NCBI GenBank assembly: GCA_002496355.1
Contig: DAJP01000128.1
Coordinates: 1 to 20,207 of the forward strand
Reading direction: 5' to 3'
DNA: 20,207 bases
DNA from: Euryarchaeota archaeon UBA346
Lineage (GTDB): Archaea; Thermoplasmatota; E2; DHVEG-1
This document shows positions 14,107-20,207 of the stretch, one piece after another (within the stretch, counting starts at the first letter, position 1; every line of letters begins with the position of its first letter). The notes below the pieces were generated by a model. It was not told the DNA's origin. It saw nothing but the letters and a program-made list of their open reading frames with translations, and ran no database searches. The position numbers were made by a program, and so were the translations under genes.

Positions 14107-14117
14107 ACATATAAATG
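14107..14117 (+). promoter_or_regulatory. TATA box for the lipoprotein gene
   Basis: ACATATAAATG is a near-consensus archaeal TATA box, framed by the arms AACAT/ATGTT. A start about 25 bases downstream gives a leader with the ribosome site GGAGGGGTG (14149-14157), 7 bases before the ATG at 14165. Confidence 0.65.
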
Positions 14118-14164
14118 TTCATGCACCATATCTTTTTTTAGAAGATTCGGAGGGGTGAACAAGG

Positions 14165-14584
14165 ATGAAGAAATCGATATTGATTGTCATGGCTTTAGTT
14201 CTATGCGCCAGTATAACATTAAGTGGTTGTCAAGACACAAGTAGCGTGAAGACACAAAAAAGACCACAGAACGTATACCTTGACTCAACGATTGTAGAAT
14301 TTGCAAATACCTCATATGAAGAGAATATCAAAAAATCAGGCGACATTGAATCAGTAACGGTCGGTTGGCTGTTTCATAACATCGCAGGGAAACTAATCAG
14401 TGTGAAGATAGATGTACAATTTTATAACAACAATGACATTCTATTATACAACCAAACAAAGTATATCAGAAACATGCCTGCCGGGTACACCGAACAATCC
14501 TACCAACTCTCAAATAAAGTATCTTACGAAGGAGCAGGGGCGGCACTAGTTGATCACGTGGTGATCTCCGCTACTGAATTATAA
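14165..14584 (+). CDS. Small secreted lipoprotein
   Basis: A 139-residue protein with a signal peptide and lipobox LSGC (Cys22), so probably exported and lipid-anchored outside the membrane. The mature part is a single beta-rich domain of about 95 residues (YLDSTIVEFANTSYEE, VTVGWLFHNIAGKLISVKID, VQFYNNNDILLYNQTKYI), similar in outline to FxLYD-type domains found on archaeal and bacterial lipoproteins. No enzyme motif or ligand site is visible. It has its own strong promoter and ribosome site and no operon partner. Confidence 0.85.
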   Translation: MKKSILIVMALVLCASITLSGCQDTSSVKTQKRPQNVYLDSTIVEFANTSYEENIKKSGDIESVTVGWLFHNIAGKLISVKIDVQFYNNNDILLYNQTKYIRNMPAGYTEQSYQLSNKVSYEGAGAALVDHVVISATEL

Positions 14585-14621
14585 CAACGACTCATACTCA
14601 TTTGAATCTTACGAAATAAAA

Positions 14622-15173
14622 TCAGTAGGGTACCTTTCTTATTTGATTTATGAACAAGAAAGCAACAATCGCGATTAGAACGAAGAGACCTTCAAAACCT
14701 GGAGTTGAGGTCTTAGGAGCCTCCGTTCCAATCTGTAGCGTGTAGTAATAGAACCGGGAGTTTGAGTCGGTTTCCAACACATTTGGAGACGTCGGTTTAA
14801 AGCTTATATTGAGTAGAATGGAACCGGTCAGTGATGTCGGCCAGTTCTCGAATAAAAAGGTTTTTTCCTCATTGGGCGCTAATGAATAACTCACAGGTTG
14901 GAAAATGAGGGTCGCATTCAGACCCGGTTGGGGGTCTTTAAGTTTCATCGTGATGTTTACCGAGTCTGTATCACCGATGTTTTGTAATATTGCAGTAATT
15001 CGATATTCTCGAATCGTTGTTGTCCCAACCGGTGGACGTGTTTGCGTTAACTGAACGGCTACATTTTTGAATATAATGTTTGCTTCTTCTGCAGTACATG
15101 ATGGGTTGACAAACAGAAAAAAGCCAATCGTCGCAAAAAGGAATAAAAATATCACGTTTACTTTTACCTTCAT
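14622..15173 (-). CDS. Surface protein with PGF-CTERM sorting signal
   Basis: Starting at ATG 15173 the protein has 183 residues: signal peptide (about 1-28, MKVKVNVIFLFLFATIGFF, cleavage near CTA-EE), a CARDB-like beta-sandwich (about 30-148, with AILQNIGDTDSVNITMKL and LAPNEEKTFLFENW), a Thr/Pro linker and TPGFEG (157-162) followed by a hydrophobic helix and the basic end INQIRK. That tail is the PGF-CTERM pattern processed by archaeosortase A and joined to a membrane lipid in haloarchaea and methanogens. Sequons are at Asn73, Asn86 and Asn122. The longer start at 15206 would lie at the edge of the TATA box, so 15173 is preferred; GTGAGGG sits just upstream. Its partner or ligand is unknown. 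Confidence 0.85.
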   Translation of the reverse strand: MKVKVNVIFLFLFATIGFFLFVNPSCTAEEANIIFKNVAVQLTQTRPPVGTTTIREYRITAILQNIGDTDSVNITMKLKDPQPGLNATLIFQPVSYSLAPNEEKTFLFENWPTSLTGSILLNISFKPTSPNVLETDSNSRFYYYTLQIGTEAPKTSTPGFEGLFVLIAIVAFLFINQIRKVPY

Positions 15174-15206
15174 AAATCCCTCACTACATTCTAGAATCAT
15201 AAACAA

Positions 15207-15216
15207 TATATTTAAA
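15207..15216 (-). promoter_or_regulatory. TATA box for PGF-CTERM gene
   Basis: On the minus strand this reads TTTAAATATA, a consensus archaeal TATA box. Its centre is about 38 bases before the ATG at 15173, so transcription should begin near 15185, which rules out the longer start at 15206. Confidence 0.65.
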
Positions 15217-15276
15217 CTTCATCCTAAAATTACATCACTTTCGTCGCTCAAATAGTCCCTTAAACACGGCAAGCAC

Positions 15277-15286
15277 TTCTATATAC
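15277..15286 (+). promoter_or_regulatory. TATA box for the 70-residue gene
   Basis: TTCTATATAC is followed after about 55 bases by the ATG at 15341. The predicted leader carries GGGATGGG (15323-15330) as ribosome site. Confidence 0.45.
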
Positions 15287-15340
15287 TTCCAAGTTATTTG
15301 TTTCCCTGAAAAAGTAAGACAAGGGATGGGAAAATAACTG

Positions 15341-15553
15341 ATGTTAGAACTGCGGGGAATCAGAAAAGGTATTGAGGTGTTAGTGCGAAATCCTGATGCC
15401 CCACATCAGCCTGCTCGAAGAGCTGTCGTTATCCGTACATATCCCAGCCCTAGCCGATGGTGCGTGGTACGATTCGAAAGCGGTGATTATGCACAGGTGG
15501 AAGAAGATCAAGTCACCACCATGTTTGAAGAATACAGAAAAGGACGAGACTGA
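15341..15553 (+). CDS. 70-residue beta-rich protein, unknown function
   Basis: A small protein with no signal peptide. The pattern GIRKGIEVLVRN, ARRAVVIRTYPSPSRWCVVRF, ESGDYAQVEEDQVTTM resembles an SH3-like/KOW barrel, with a final charged helix. Such folds often bind nucleic acid or protein, but I do not recognise the family. It has a plausible TATA box and ribosome site, and converges with the winged-helix gene 9 bases on. Confidence 0.65.
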   Translation: MLELRGIRKGIEVLVRNPDAPHQPARRAVVIRTYPSPSRWCVVRFESGDYAQVEEDQVTTMFEEYRKGRD

Positions 15554-15562
15554 AAATAGTAA

Positions 15563-15913
15563 TTAGAAACGTTTTTTATTGTCACGAAGACCGGTGACGA
15601 TTTCCTTGCCAAGATCTGTGAGACGGTATAATTTAACATCTCTGTGTTTCCCGCCCTCGATTTGTTCAACAAGGTTTAAACTGATAAGAGATTCATCATC
15701 ACGATATCGCGTGTTCATCCCACGGATTGCACCAATCACATTCGTGGGGGTGGTCTTCACACTGAATGCTATCTCAGACGTATAACTCCCACTGGGACTA
15801 ATTTCAAAAAGGTACTCCGCTATTTTCTTCCGTACGCTACTTCTCCGAAGTGATCGAATGATAAGAGGTTTCAACATCTCTGGAGAAATCGCTGTTTTTG
15901 TGTCATCCTGCAT
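15563..15913 (-). CDS. Winged-helix transcription regulator
   Basis: A 116-residue DNA-binding protein from ATG 15913. Pattern: MLKPLIIRSLRRSSVRKKIAEYL first helices, SPSGSYTSEIAFSVKTTPTNV as the helix-turn-helix, VIGAIRGMNTRYRDDESLISLNLV, and a wing KLYRLTDLGKEIV. This is a familiar archaeal family of small winged-helix regulators; the target is unknown. A GTG at 15943 in the same frame would add ten residues, and an A/T element at about 15966-15975 would put transcription right at that GTG, so a leaderless GTG start is a real alternative. It lies 44 or 74 bases after tRNA-Val on the same strand. Confidence 0.8.
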   Translation of the reverse strand: MQDDTKTAISPEMLKPLIIRSLRRSSVRKKIAEYLFEISPSGSYTSEIAFSVKTTPTNVIGAIRGMNTRYRDDESLISLNLVEQIEGGKHRDVKLYRLTDLGKEIVTGLRDNKKRF

Positions 15914-15987
15914 CCCATCCACGAAACCAACATAGGGAATCACATGGTGATTAATAAGCTAATCGATTTAATAGACTAAAAAAAAAA

Positions 15988-16061
15988 TGGGCTAGGCCGG
16001 ATTCGAACCGGCGGCCTTCGCCGTGTGAGAGCGATGTCATAACCAACTAGACCACTAGCCC
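15988..16061 (-). tRNA. tRNA-Val (anticodon CAC)
   Basis: The minus strand folds as a 74-base class I tRNA: acceptor GGGCTAG/CTAGCCC with discriminator A, D arm with GTCTAGTTGGTTATGAC, anticodon arm TCGCT-CTCACAC-GGCGA giving anticodon CAC, and T arm GCCGG-TTCGAAT-CCGGC. There is no intron and CCA is not encoded; a T-run directly after the 3' end (minus strand, 15978-15987) should terminate it. Confidence 0.95.
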
Positions 16062-16099
16062 AATTTCTCTCAAAAGGTATAACTCTGAATTTAGGACTC

Positions 16100-16107
16100 G
16101 GATAAAT
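16100..16107 (+). promoter_or_regulatory. TATA-like element for the disordered protein (leaderless start)
   Basis: GGATAAATG is centred about 31 bases before the ATG at 16135, and no ribosome site precedes that ATG, so the transcript would begin at or next to the start codon. Confidence 0.4.
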
Positions 16108-16134
16108 GCTTTTCGTTCATCCTAACAGCGAACC

Positions 16135-16587
16135 ATGTTAACTCTTGAGGAAAACCTTATCAAGTGCGAAAAGGATAACCGCTCCAAGAAAACAAGAAGC
16201 GAGGGACGCTCTTTGGCAAAACTGAAGCTATTTCACCTTACACCAAAAGAAAAACCACAAATCAATGAACCACCAATACAAAAAGAAATAGAAAAATCAC
16301 AGAAAAGACCAACCATACCAAAGACAACACAAGAACACCCACAAACACCTATCAAAGAATACAACGAGACACTCTATTCAAAAGATTTGACACAGAAAAA
16401 ACCAGCCACCCTCTCTTCACAAGAGAAACAACAAATACGACGGACCACCTGGGAAAATACTGAAACAATCGAACGCAACGTCGATAACCTAGACATCAAC
16501 CAAACGGAATCCGTTTCTAGCCGGGTTCAAAAAGGGGTCGACACAGAAAAAAAAGTTGATTTCATCCTGTTGAAGAAAAAAAAGTAA
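16135..16587 (+). CDS. Low-complexity, probably disordered protein
   Basis: A 150-residue Lys/Glu/Gln/Thr/Pro-rich protein with no recognisable domain. Residues about 30-140 look disordered (repeated PPIQKEIEKSQKRPT, PKTTQEHPQTPIKEY-type stretches); only the ends, MLTLEENLIKCEK and VDFILLKKKK, look ordered or conserved. Codon use is like that of its neighbours, and the frame is long and uninterrupted, so it is probably expressed. It has a TATA-like box at leaderless distance. It stands divergent from tRNA-Val and ahead of the aTrm56 gene. I cannot assign a function. Confidence 0.6.
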   Translation: MLTLEENLIKCEKDNRSKKTRSEGRSLAKLKLFHLTPKEKPQINEPPIQKEIEKSQKRPTIPKTTQEHPQTPIKEYNETLYSKDLTQKKPATLSSQEKQQIRRTTWENTETIERNVDNLDINQTESVSSRVQKGVDTEKKVDFILLKKKK

Positions 16588-16617
16588 TCCGCTGAGAAAT
16601 ACTAGAGATAGCGGAGT

Positions 16618-16626
16618 GTTTTTAAG
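16618..16626 (+). promoter_or_regulatory. Candidate TATA box for trm56
   Basis: GTTTTTAAG is centred about 41 bases before the ATG at 16663; a second A/T element, CCTATATCAC (16641-16650), is too close unless the leader is absent. Confidence 0.35.
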
Positions 16627-16662
16627 ACTCATTTTCTTTCCTATATCACATAGGATTGATAG

Positions 16663-17181
16663 ATGATGATAGCGGTGTTAAGAATCGGACATCGGATCGA
16701 TCGGGACAAACGAGTGACGACCCATGTCGCGTTAGTGGCTAGAGCATTCGGTGCAGATATCATATACATCACCACGAAAGACGAAAAAATCAAAACGAAC
16801 ATCCAATCAGTCTGCAAACGGTTTGGTGGTGATTTCCAGATCCAGACTGGTGTCGATTATAAAAAAATCATCAAAAACTGGAAAGGAATTATTGTCCACC
16901 TCACAATGTACGGTGAGGAGCTGGAAAAAGCATTAAAACAACTTGACACCAACCGAGATTTACTTATTATCGTTGGAGCAGAAAAGGTTCCTCCGTATTT
17001 CTACGAGATTGCCGACCTCAATATCTCAGTAGGAAATCAACCACATTCTGAGGTTGCTGCCCTTGCATTGTTTCTTGACCGATATACAAAAGCATCCTGG
17101 CAGAAGAAACAATTCGATGGAAACATTCAAATTATTCCCTGCGTTAAAGGGAAAAAGGTTCGCTCAAAGGAAACAACATGA
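16663..17181 (+). CDS. trm56: tRNA (cytidine(56)-2'-O)-methyltransferase aTrm56
   Basis: A 172-residue SPOUT methylase that makes 2'-O-methylcytidine at C56 in the T loop of archaeal tRNA, stabilising the elbow. Family motifs are visible in order: LRIGHRIDRDKRVTTHVAL with ARAFGA (6-31), VHLTMYG (78-84), the SAM-binding knot segments IVGAEKVPPYFYEIADLNIS (103-122) and VGNQPHSEVAALALFLDR (123-140). Length is normal. ATG 16663 and 16666 are both possible; most relatives begin with a single Met before I-V-L-R-G-H. Its stop overlaps the HD gene start (ATGA). A tRNA-Leu gene follows downstream and tRNA-Val lies upstream, but those are separately transcribed. Confidence 0.93.
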   Translation: MMIAVLRIGHRIDRDKRVTTHVALVARAFGADIIYITTKDEKIKTNIQSVCKRFGGDFQIQTGVDYKKIIKNWKGIIVHLTMYGEELEKALKQLDTNRDLLIIVGAEKVPPYFYEIADLNISVGNQPHSEVAALALFLDRYTKASWQKKQFDGNIQIIPCVKGKKVRSKETT

Positions 17182-17699
17182 CCGTGATACCTACCCCAGG
17201 ACAATGCTTGCAACTTCTCAAAGAAGCAGGATGTCCAGAGGAAGTCATCAACCATTGTAAAGCAGTTCGGAAGGTCGCAGTCAGAATAGCTAAGAAAGCT
17301 CATGCAAATATCGAACTTGTTGAAGCTGGTGCATTACTGCATGATATCGGAAGGTCGAAAACACAGGGGATCCTCCATGGGGTAGAAGGAGCAAAAATCG
17401 CAACACAGTTAGGATTACCTGAATCCATTGTGAACATCATCGAACGACATCTAGGTGCTGGCATCCCTAAAGAAGAATCAATCCTCTTAGGATTACCACC
17501 AAAAGATTATATGCCACTCACCTTAGAAGAAAAAATCGTAGCACACGCTGACAACCTCATCGAAAACGATCATGAGCATCGGATTGAAATCGAGGTCGAA
17601 AAAGCACTGCAGAAAGGACAGACGAAGCACGCGGAACGGCTGATGGCTTTACATCGAGAGCTTAGTCTACGATGTGGCATGGATCTCAACAATATTTAA
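17178..17699 (+). CDS. HD-domain phosphohydrolase (TIGR00295-type)
   Basis: A 173-residue HD-superfamily protein with its metal ligands present: His26, HD pair in LLHDIGRSK (His55, Asp56), His67, His91 and the final Asp in AHADNLI (Asp125). It matches the archaeal TIGR00295 type, often found near tRNA or nucleotide genes. The substrate is unknown; HD proteins hydrolyse phosphate esters of nucleotides or nucleic acids. It overlaps the aTrm56 stop by four bases, implying co-translation and a linked role, perhaps in tRNA end or nucleotide processing (inference). tRNA-Leu begins 57 bases after its stop. Confidence 0.9.
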   Translation: MTVIPTPGQCLQLLKEAGCPEEVINHCKAVRKVAVRIAKKAHANIELVEAGALLHDIGRSKTQGILHGVEGAKIATQLGLPESIVNIIERHLGAGIPKEESILLGLPPKDYMPLTLEEKIVAHADNLIENDHEHRIEIEVEKALQKGQTKHAERLMALHRELSLRCGMDLNNI

Positions 17700-17717
17700 G
17701 GGTTGTGACCCGAAAAG

Positions 17718-17725
17718 CTATATAG
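17718..17725 (+). promoter_or_regulatory. TATA box for tRNA-Leu
   Basis: CTATATAG is centred about 34 bases before the first base of the tRNA, the expected distance for a transcript with a short 5' leader. Confidence 0.6.
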
Positions 17726-17755
17726 AGTAGCGAGCATTTACCGGAAAAAATACAT

Positions 17756-17840
17756 GCAGGGGTAGCCAAGCATGGTCAACGGCGCAAGGTTGAGGGCCTT
17801 GTCCTGTAGAGGTCCGCGAGTTCAAATCTCGTCCCCTGCA
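17756..17840 (+). tRNA. tRNA-Leu (anticodon GAG)
   Basis: An 85-base class II tRNA: acceptor GCAGGGG/CCCCTGC with discriminator A, D arm beginning GCCAAGCATGGTCAACGGC, anticodon arm CAAGG-TTGAGGG-CCTTG giving GAG, a long variable arm (TCCTGTAGAGGTC), and T arm GCGAG-TTCAAAT-CTCGT. CCA is not encoded and there is no intron. C56, the target of the neighbouring aTrm56, is present. A T-run at 17848-17855 ends it. Its last 24 bases are repeated in degenerate form at 20032-20055. Confidence 0.95.
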
Positions 17841-17847
17841 CTATTAT

Positions 17848-17894
17848 CTTTTTTCAAGCAGAACCACGTAATTTTTGTAATTTTTTTTTTTTTT
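17848..17894. terminator. T-rich end of tRNA-Leu and the facing FG-GAP gene
   Basis: A run of six T (about 17849-17854) just after the tRNA and a run of fourteen T (17881-17894) lie in a 126-base gap between the tRNA and the facing FG-GAP gene. The T-runs can stop the plus-strand transcript; the corresponding minus-strand signal (TTATAATTAG-type A/T DNA at 17940-17955) is less clear. Confidence 0.45.
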
Positions 17895-17966
17895 ATTTTG
17901 TTTGAAAAAGAAGTTTGGATTTAACATCATTTTTATTTTATTCTTCTAATTATAAAAATGAGGAAG

Positions 17967-19853
17967 TTACAGAATTGTCTCTAATACTCTTACAACGAAG
18001 AAAATTAGGAGGAATGCTGTTCCATTTTTTGTGCATGTTGCCCCGTCTTCAGAGTTTGCTGTTGCAATTATTTTTGTTTTTCCAAATCCAAGGATTAGAC
18101 CTGTTTTTATCTTTATTGCATCTCCTGGTGCCAGACTCAGTATTTTTCCGGTCACATGTTTCCCCTGAATGTCAATACTCCAGGCGATATTTGTTATTGG
18201 GTCATCACCGATATTTTTCACAACCGCACTGAATCCTATTCCACCTTTGAACCCTTCTATCGTAAGGTTTGGTGCTATAGTTATAGAAATTGGATGGATT
18301 GGCGACCAGTTAGTTTCCGCGCCGTTTTCATCTTTGGCTTTGACTTTCACATGGTAAGTTCCTTTTTCCAACCAAGCGTGTGTTGTGCTTGCCGTTGTAC
18401 CTGAGGGAAATGGACCTACCCAACTGCTGTTTTCGCCATCGTCCCAGTCAAAGAAATAGGAGATATTATCTTCATCAGGATCCGTCGTTATCGCTGAAAA
18501 CGTATATTCCAATCCATTTTTTCCAGAGGACGGGCCGGTAGGTGCTGCTGGTATCTCTGGTGGTTGATTTTCACATATTTCTGTGAACACATACGCTGAC
18601 CCGGAATCAAGCCCATTATCATCATCTCGGCATGAGGAAATGAGGGCAGAATTCCCATCGAGAGAAACAGACCACCAGCCAAACGTATCTCCTTCCTGGC
18701 CATCTGATGCGAGGAGTTTTTTCTGTTCGGTCCACGTAGTGCCAGTGCGGGTAAACACGTACGCTGATCCGGAATCAACCCCGTTGTCATCATCCTGAGG
18801 TGCTGTGATGATACCGGTGTCACCATTAATGGAAACCGCATAACCAAAATAATCCCAGGTATAACCATCTGAAGCAACGAGCTTTGCCTGTTGGGTCCAG
18901 GTGGTCCCGGTCCGGGTAAAGACGTACCCAGAACCAGAAGAATCTCCGTCGTCACTATCACCAGGTGCCCCGATGAGAGCAGTATCTCCGGATAGAGAAA
19001 CAAACCAGCCAAAGAAATCGTTACTCTGGCCGTCTGATGCGAGCAGCTTGGCTTGTTGGGTCCAGGTAGTACCAGTACGGGTAAACACATATGCTGATCC
19101 TCGGACATCATCATCAGCAGATGCTCCTATGAGGACCGTATCACCAGCAAGAAAAACTCGGATACCAAAATTATCTCCTTGTGCACCGTCTGCAGCGAGC
19201 AATTTTGCTTGCTGGGTCCACGTGGTACCACTTCGGATGAATACATACGCCGACCCAGAAGCATCTCCATTGTCGGCATCCAATGGCGCTGAGATAATAG
19301 CGGTGTCACCACTAAGGGAAACAGAGTAGCCAAAATAATCCATTGTTGTACCATCTGATGGGAGGAGTTTGGCCTGTTGAGTCCAGGTATTACCGTTGCG
19401 GGTGAACACGTACGCTGACCCGGAATGGGCTCCGTTGTCATCGTCCCAGTATGCTCCGATAAGGGCGGTGTCATTATCAAGAGAAACAGACCAGCCAAAT
19501 AAATTGGTTGGGCCGCCGTCTAACGCGAGGAGCTTAGCCTGATGAGTCCATGTCGTTCCGTTACGGATGAACACGTACGCAGAACCGGAATAATATCCGT
19601 TGTCATCATCTAACCATGCTCCAATGAGAGCTGTGTCCTTACTGAGGGAAACATAACAACCAAAATTATCACCTGCCTCACCATCAGATGCGAGGAGCTT
19701 CTTCTCCTCAGTCCAGTTAGTCAATGAACATGGTTGAGTACTACAAGTACGTAACAATGGAGTTATCTTACTATTTTTTGAAGATCCAACTGCGGGAACA
19801 ACACTAACCACCAACAGAATACACACAATTATACCGATTATCTTTTGCTTCAT
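17967..19853 (-). CDS. Secreted seven-repeat FG-GAP protein with PKD-like domain
   Basis: From ATG 19853 the protein has 628 residues. A signal peptide (about 1-24, MKQKIIGIIVCILLVVSVV) is followed by seven FG-GAP_2-type repeats (about 50-425) with the pattern DG-x4-D-FG-xx-VSL-x-GDTALIGA, DDDNG, SGSAYVF and GTTWTQQAKLL. Conserved FG positions are spaced 55, 55, 55, 52, 55 and 55 residues, so a seven-bladed propeller with Asp-rich, probably Ca-binding, loops is expected. Then comes a PKD-like domain (about 438-526, PDEDNISYFFDWDDGENS, THAWLEKGTYHVKVKAKDENG), a CARDB-like beta domain (about 527-608) and a C-terminal hydrophobic segment FLLIFFVVRVL that may anchor it. No PGF motif is seen at its end. 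A GTG at 19871 in frame is possible, but AGGTGGGGG lies at the right distance from 19853. The role is likely adhesion or surface recognition (inference). It is monocistronic. Confidence 0.92.
   Translation of the reverse strand: MKQKIIGIIVCILLVVSVVPAVGSSKNSKITPLLRTCSTQPCSLTNWTEEKKLLASDGEAGDNFGCYVSLSKDTALIGAWLDDDNGYYSGSAYVFIRNGTTWTHQAKLLALDGGPTNLFGWSVSLDNDTALIGAYWDDDNGAHSGSAYVFTRNGNTWTQQAKLLPSDGTTMDYFGYSVSLSGDTAIISAPLDADNGDASGSAYVFIRSGTTWTQQAKLLAADGAQGDNFGIRVFLAGDTVLIGASADDDVRGSAYVFTRTGTTWTQQAKLLASDGQSNDFFGWFVSLSGDTALIGAPGDSDDGDSSGSGYVFTRTGTTWTQQAKLVASDGYTWDYFGYAVSINGDTGIITAPQDDDNGVDSGSAYVFTRTGTTWTEQKKLLASDGQEGDTFGWWSVSLDGNSALISSCRDDDNGLDSGSAYVFTEICENQPPEIPAAPTGPSSGKNGLEYTFSAITTDPDEDNISYFFDWDDGENSSWVGPFPSGTTASTTHAWLEKGTYHVKVKAKDENGAETNWSPIHPISITIAPNLTIEGFKGGIGFSAVVKNIGDDPITNIAWSIDIQGKHVTGKILSLAPGDAIKIKTGLILGFGKTKIIATANSEDGATCTKNGTAFLLIFFVVRVLETIL
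18582..19706 (-). repeat. Seven tandem 165-bp coding repeats
   Basis: The FG-GAP blades are tandem repeats of about 165 bp at DNA level, with stretches such as GTCCAGGT and ACGTACGCTGACCCGGA recurring in each unit. One unit, the fourth (coding residues near 250-257 of the longer frame), is 9 bases shorter because three residues of its Asp-rich loop are missing. The close DNA similarity suggests expansion by unequal recombination or gene conversion. Confidence 0.85.
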
Positions 19854-19890
19854 GGTGCTTATGACCCCCACCTAAATAACCAGGTATAGG

Positions 19891-19900
19891 AATTTATATC
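19891..19900 (-). promoter_or_regulatory. TATA box for FG-GAP gene
   Basis: On the minus strand this reads GATATAAATT, centred about 43 bases before the ATG at 19853, giving a leader of about 17 bases that contains the ribosome site AGGTGGGGG. Confidence 0.55.
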
Positions 19901-20207
19901 TTGTGGATTCATTTAAATGTTTTCATAAAAAAATTATTATCTATATATATTGAAAATATATTTGACCACCCTGTTACAATATCACATTTTTTTCCTATAT
20001 ATCCTCTCGAACGATAAAGAGATGTAAACTTCGAGTTGAAATCCCGTCCCCTTCATAATTCTCTTCTTCATCAGTAATCATTTGTGAAGATATTTACACA
20101 TCAAAAATGATGAAATCTATGCTATAAATTAGGATAGAAAACATAATATAATAAAAGAATAATTGTTATAGAGTTACAGATTTAAGGGGGATATGATATA
20201 AAAAAAA
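19901..20207. other. AT-rich region with no recognised gene
   Basis: No frame of useful length is open on either strand in this stretch up to the window end. It is very A/T-rich, with TATA-like elements at about 19941-19963 and near 20121-20131. The only structured piece is the tRNA-like 24-mer at 20032-20055. A gene could start beyond the window after the TATA-like and GGGGG elements at 20186-20200, but that cannot be tested here. Confidence 0.5.
20032..20055 (+). other. tRNA-Leu 3'-end remnant (possible attachment-site half)
   Basis: CGAGTTGAAATCCCGTCCCC (20032-20051) and the next four bases TTCA match the last 24 bases of tRNA-Leu (17817-17840) at 21 of 24 positions. The copy covers T arm and 3' acceptor only; no 5' acceptor, D arm or anticodon arm precedes it. 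The base equal to C56 is G, so it is not a working T arm. Such partial 3' tRNA copies are left at the far end of elements integrated into tRNA genes, but no integrase is visible. Confidence 0.5.

Noticed and set aside
15174..15206. Longer start for the PGF-CTERM protein at 15206.
   Set aside because: It abuts the TATA box and would be upstream of the predicted transcript start; the signal peptide begins cleanly at 15173.
18488..19498. Long open frames in other phases and on the other strand across the FG-GAP gene.
   Set aside because: They are shadows of a repetitive coding region; their translations are low-complexity and repeat with the 165-bp unit.
18582..19706. CRISPR-like periodicity.
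   Set aside because: The period is 165 bp, fully coding, without short repeats separated by unique spacers, and no cas genes are near.

Overview
The window looks like a chromosomal segment of a euryarchaeon, most plausibly from the Thermoplasmatota or a related lineage; the phylum is an inference from gene content, not a search result. Archaeal markers are pantoate kinase with an archaeal CoaBC, a tRNA C56 ribose methylase (aTrm56), an Hjc-type Holliday junction resolvase, four-subunit pyruvate:ferredoxin oxidoreductase, a PGF-CTERM-type surface protein, tRNA genes without encoded CCA, and archaeal TATA boxes 25-35 bases ahead of genes, several with GGAGG-like ribosome sites.

Layout. 1-3313 is a signalling block: the 3' part of a gene with a duplicated unknown helical domain, a membrane HAMP histidine kinase and a translationally coupled HAMP/PAS membrane protein without an output domain. 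3415-4961 holds a PLP aminotransferase and an orphan 81-residue helical protein. 5144-8421 is a thiamine-binding (MTH1187/DUF77) gene followed by the porGDAB operon. Converging on it from the minus strand is uspA-coaBC-pantoate kinase (10990 down to 8454), with an inverted repeat between the two stop codons. 11120-13964 contains an enlarged Hjc-like nuclease, two CBS-domain proteins (one with a zinc-binding tail, one with four CBS units), a zinc-ribbon protein and a second member of the helical-domain family seen at 1-597. 14165-15943 carries a small lipoprotein, a PGF-CTERM surface protein, a 70-residue beta-rich protein and a winged-helix regulator. 15988-17840 groups tRNA-Val(CAC), a disordered Lys/Glu/Gln-rich protein, aTrm56, an HD-domain protein and tRNA-Leu(GAG). 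The last 2.3 kb is one minus-strand gene for a secreted seven-bladed FG-GAP protein with a PKD-like domain, then about 350 bases of AT-rich DNA without a gene.

How the genes fit together. The centre is metabolic: POR needs TPP, CoA and ferredoxin; beside it lie a thiamine-binding protein and two archaeal CoA-synthesis enzymes, and the aminotransferase is of a type that can interconvert pyruvate or oxaloacetate with amino acids. The CBS and Usp proteins are adenylate-sensing types that could report energy state. The tRNA/aTrm56 area is a small RNA-processing neighbourhood.

Points most worth following: the unnamed helical domain present three times in two genes 13 kb apart and next to a kinase; a 24-base degenerate copy (21/24) of the tRNA-Leu 3' end at 20032-20055, which with the real tRNA brackets the FG-GAP gene like a pair of attachment sites; and the 165-bp coding repeats of the FG-GAP gene. 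I found no CRISPR array, transposase, integrase or obvious defence operon.
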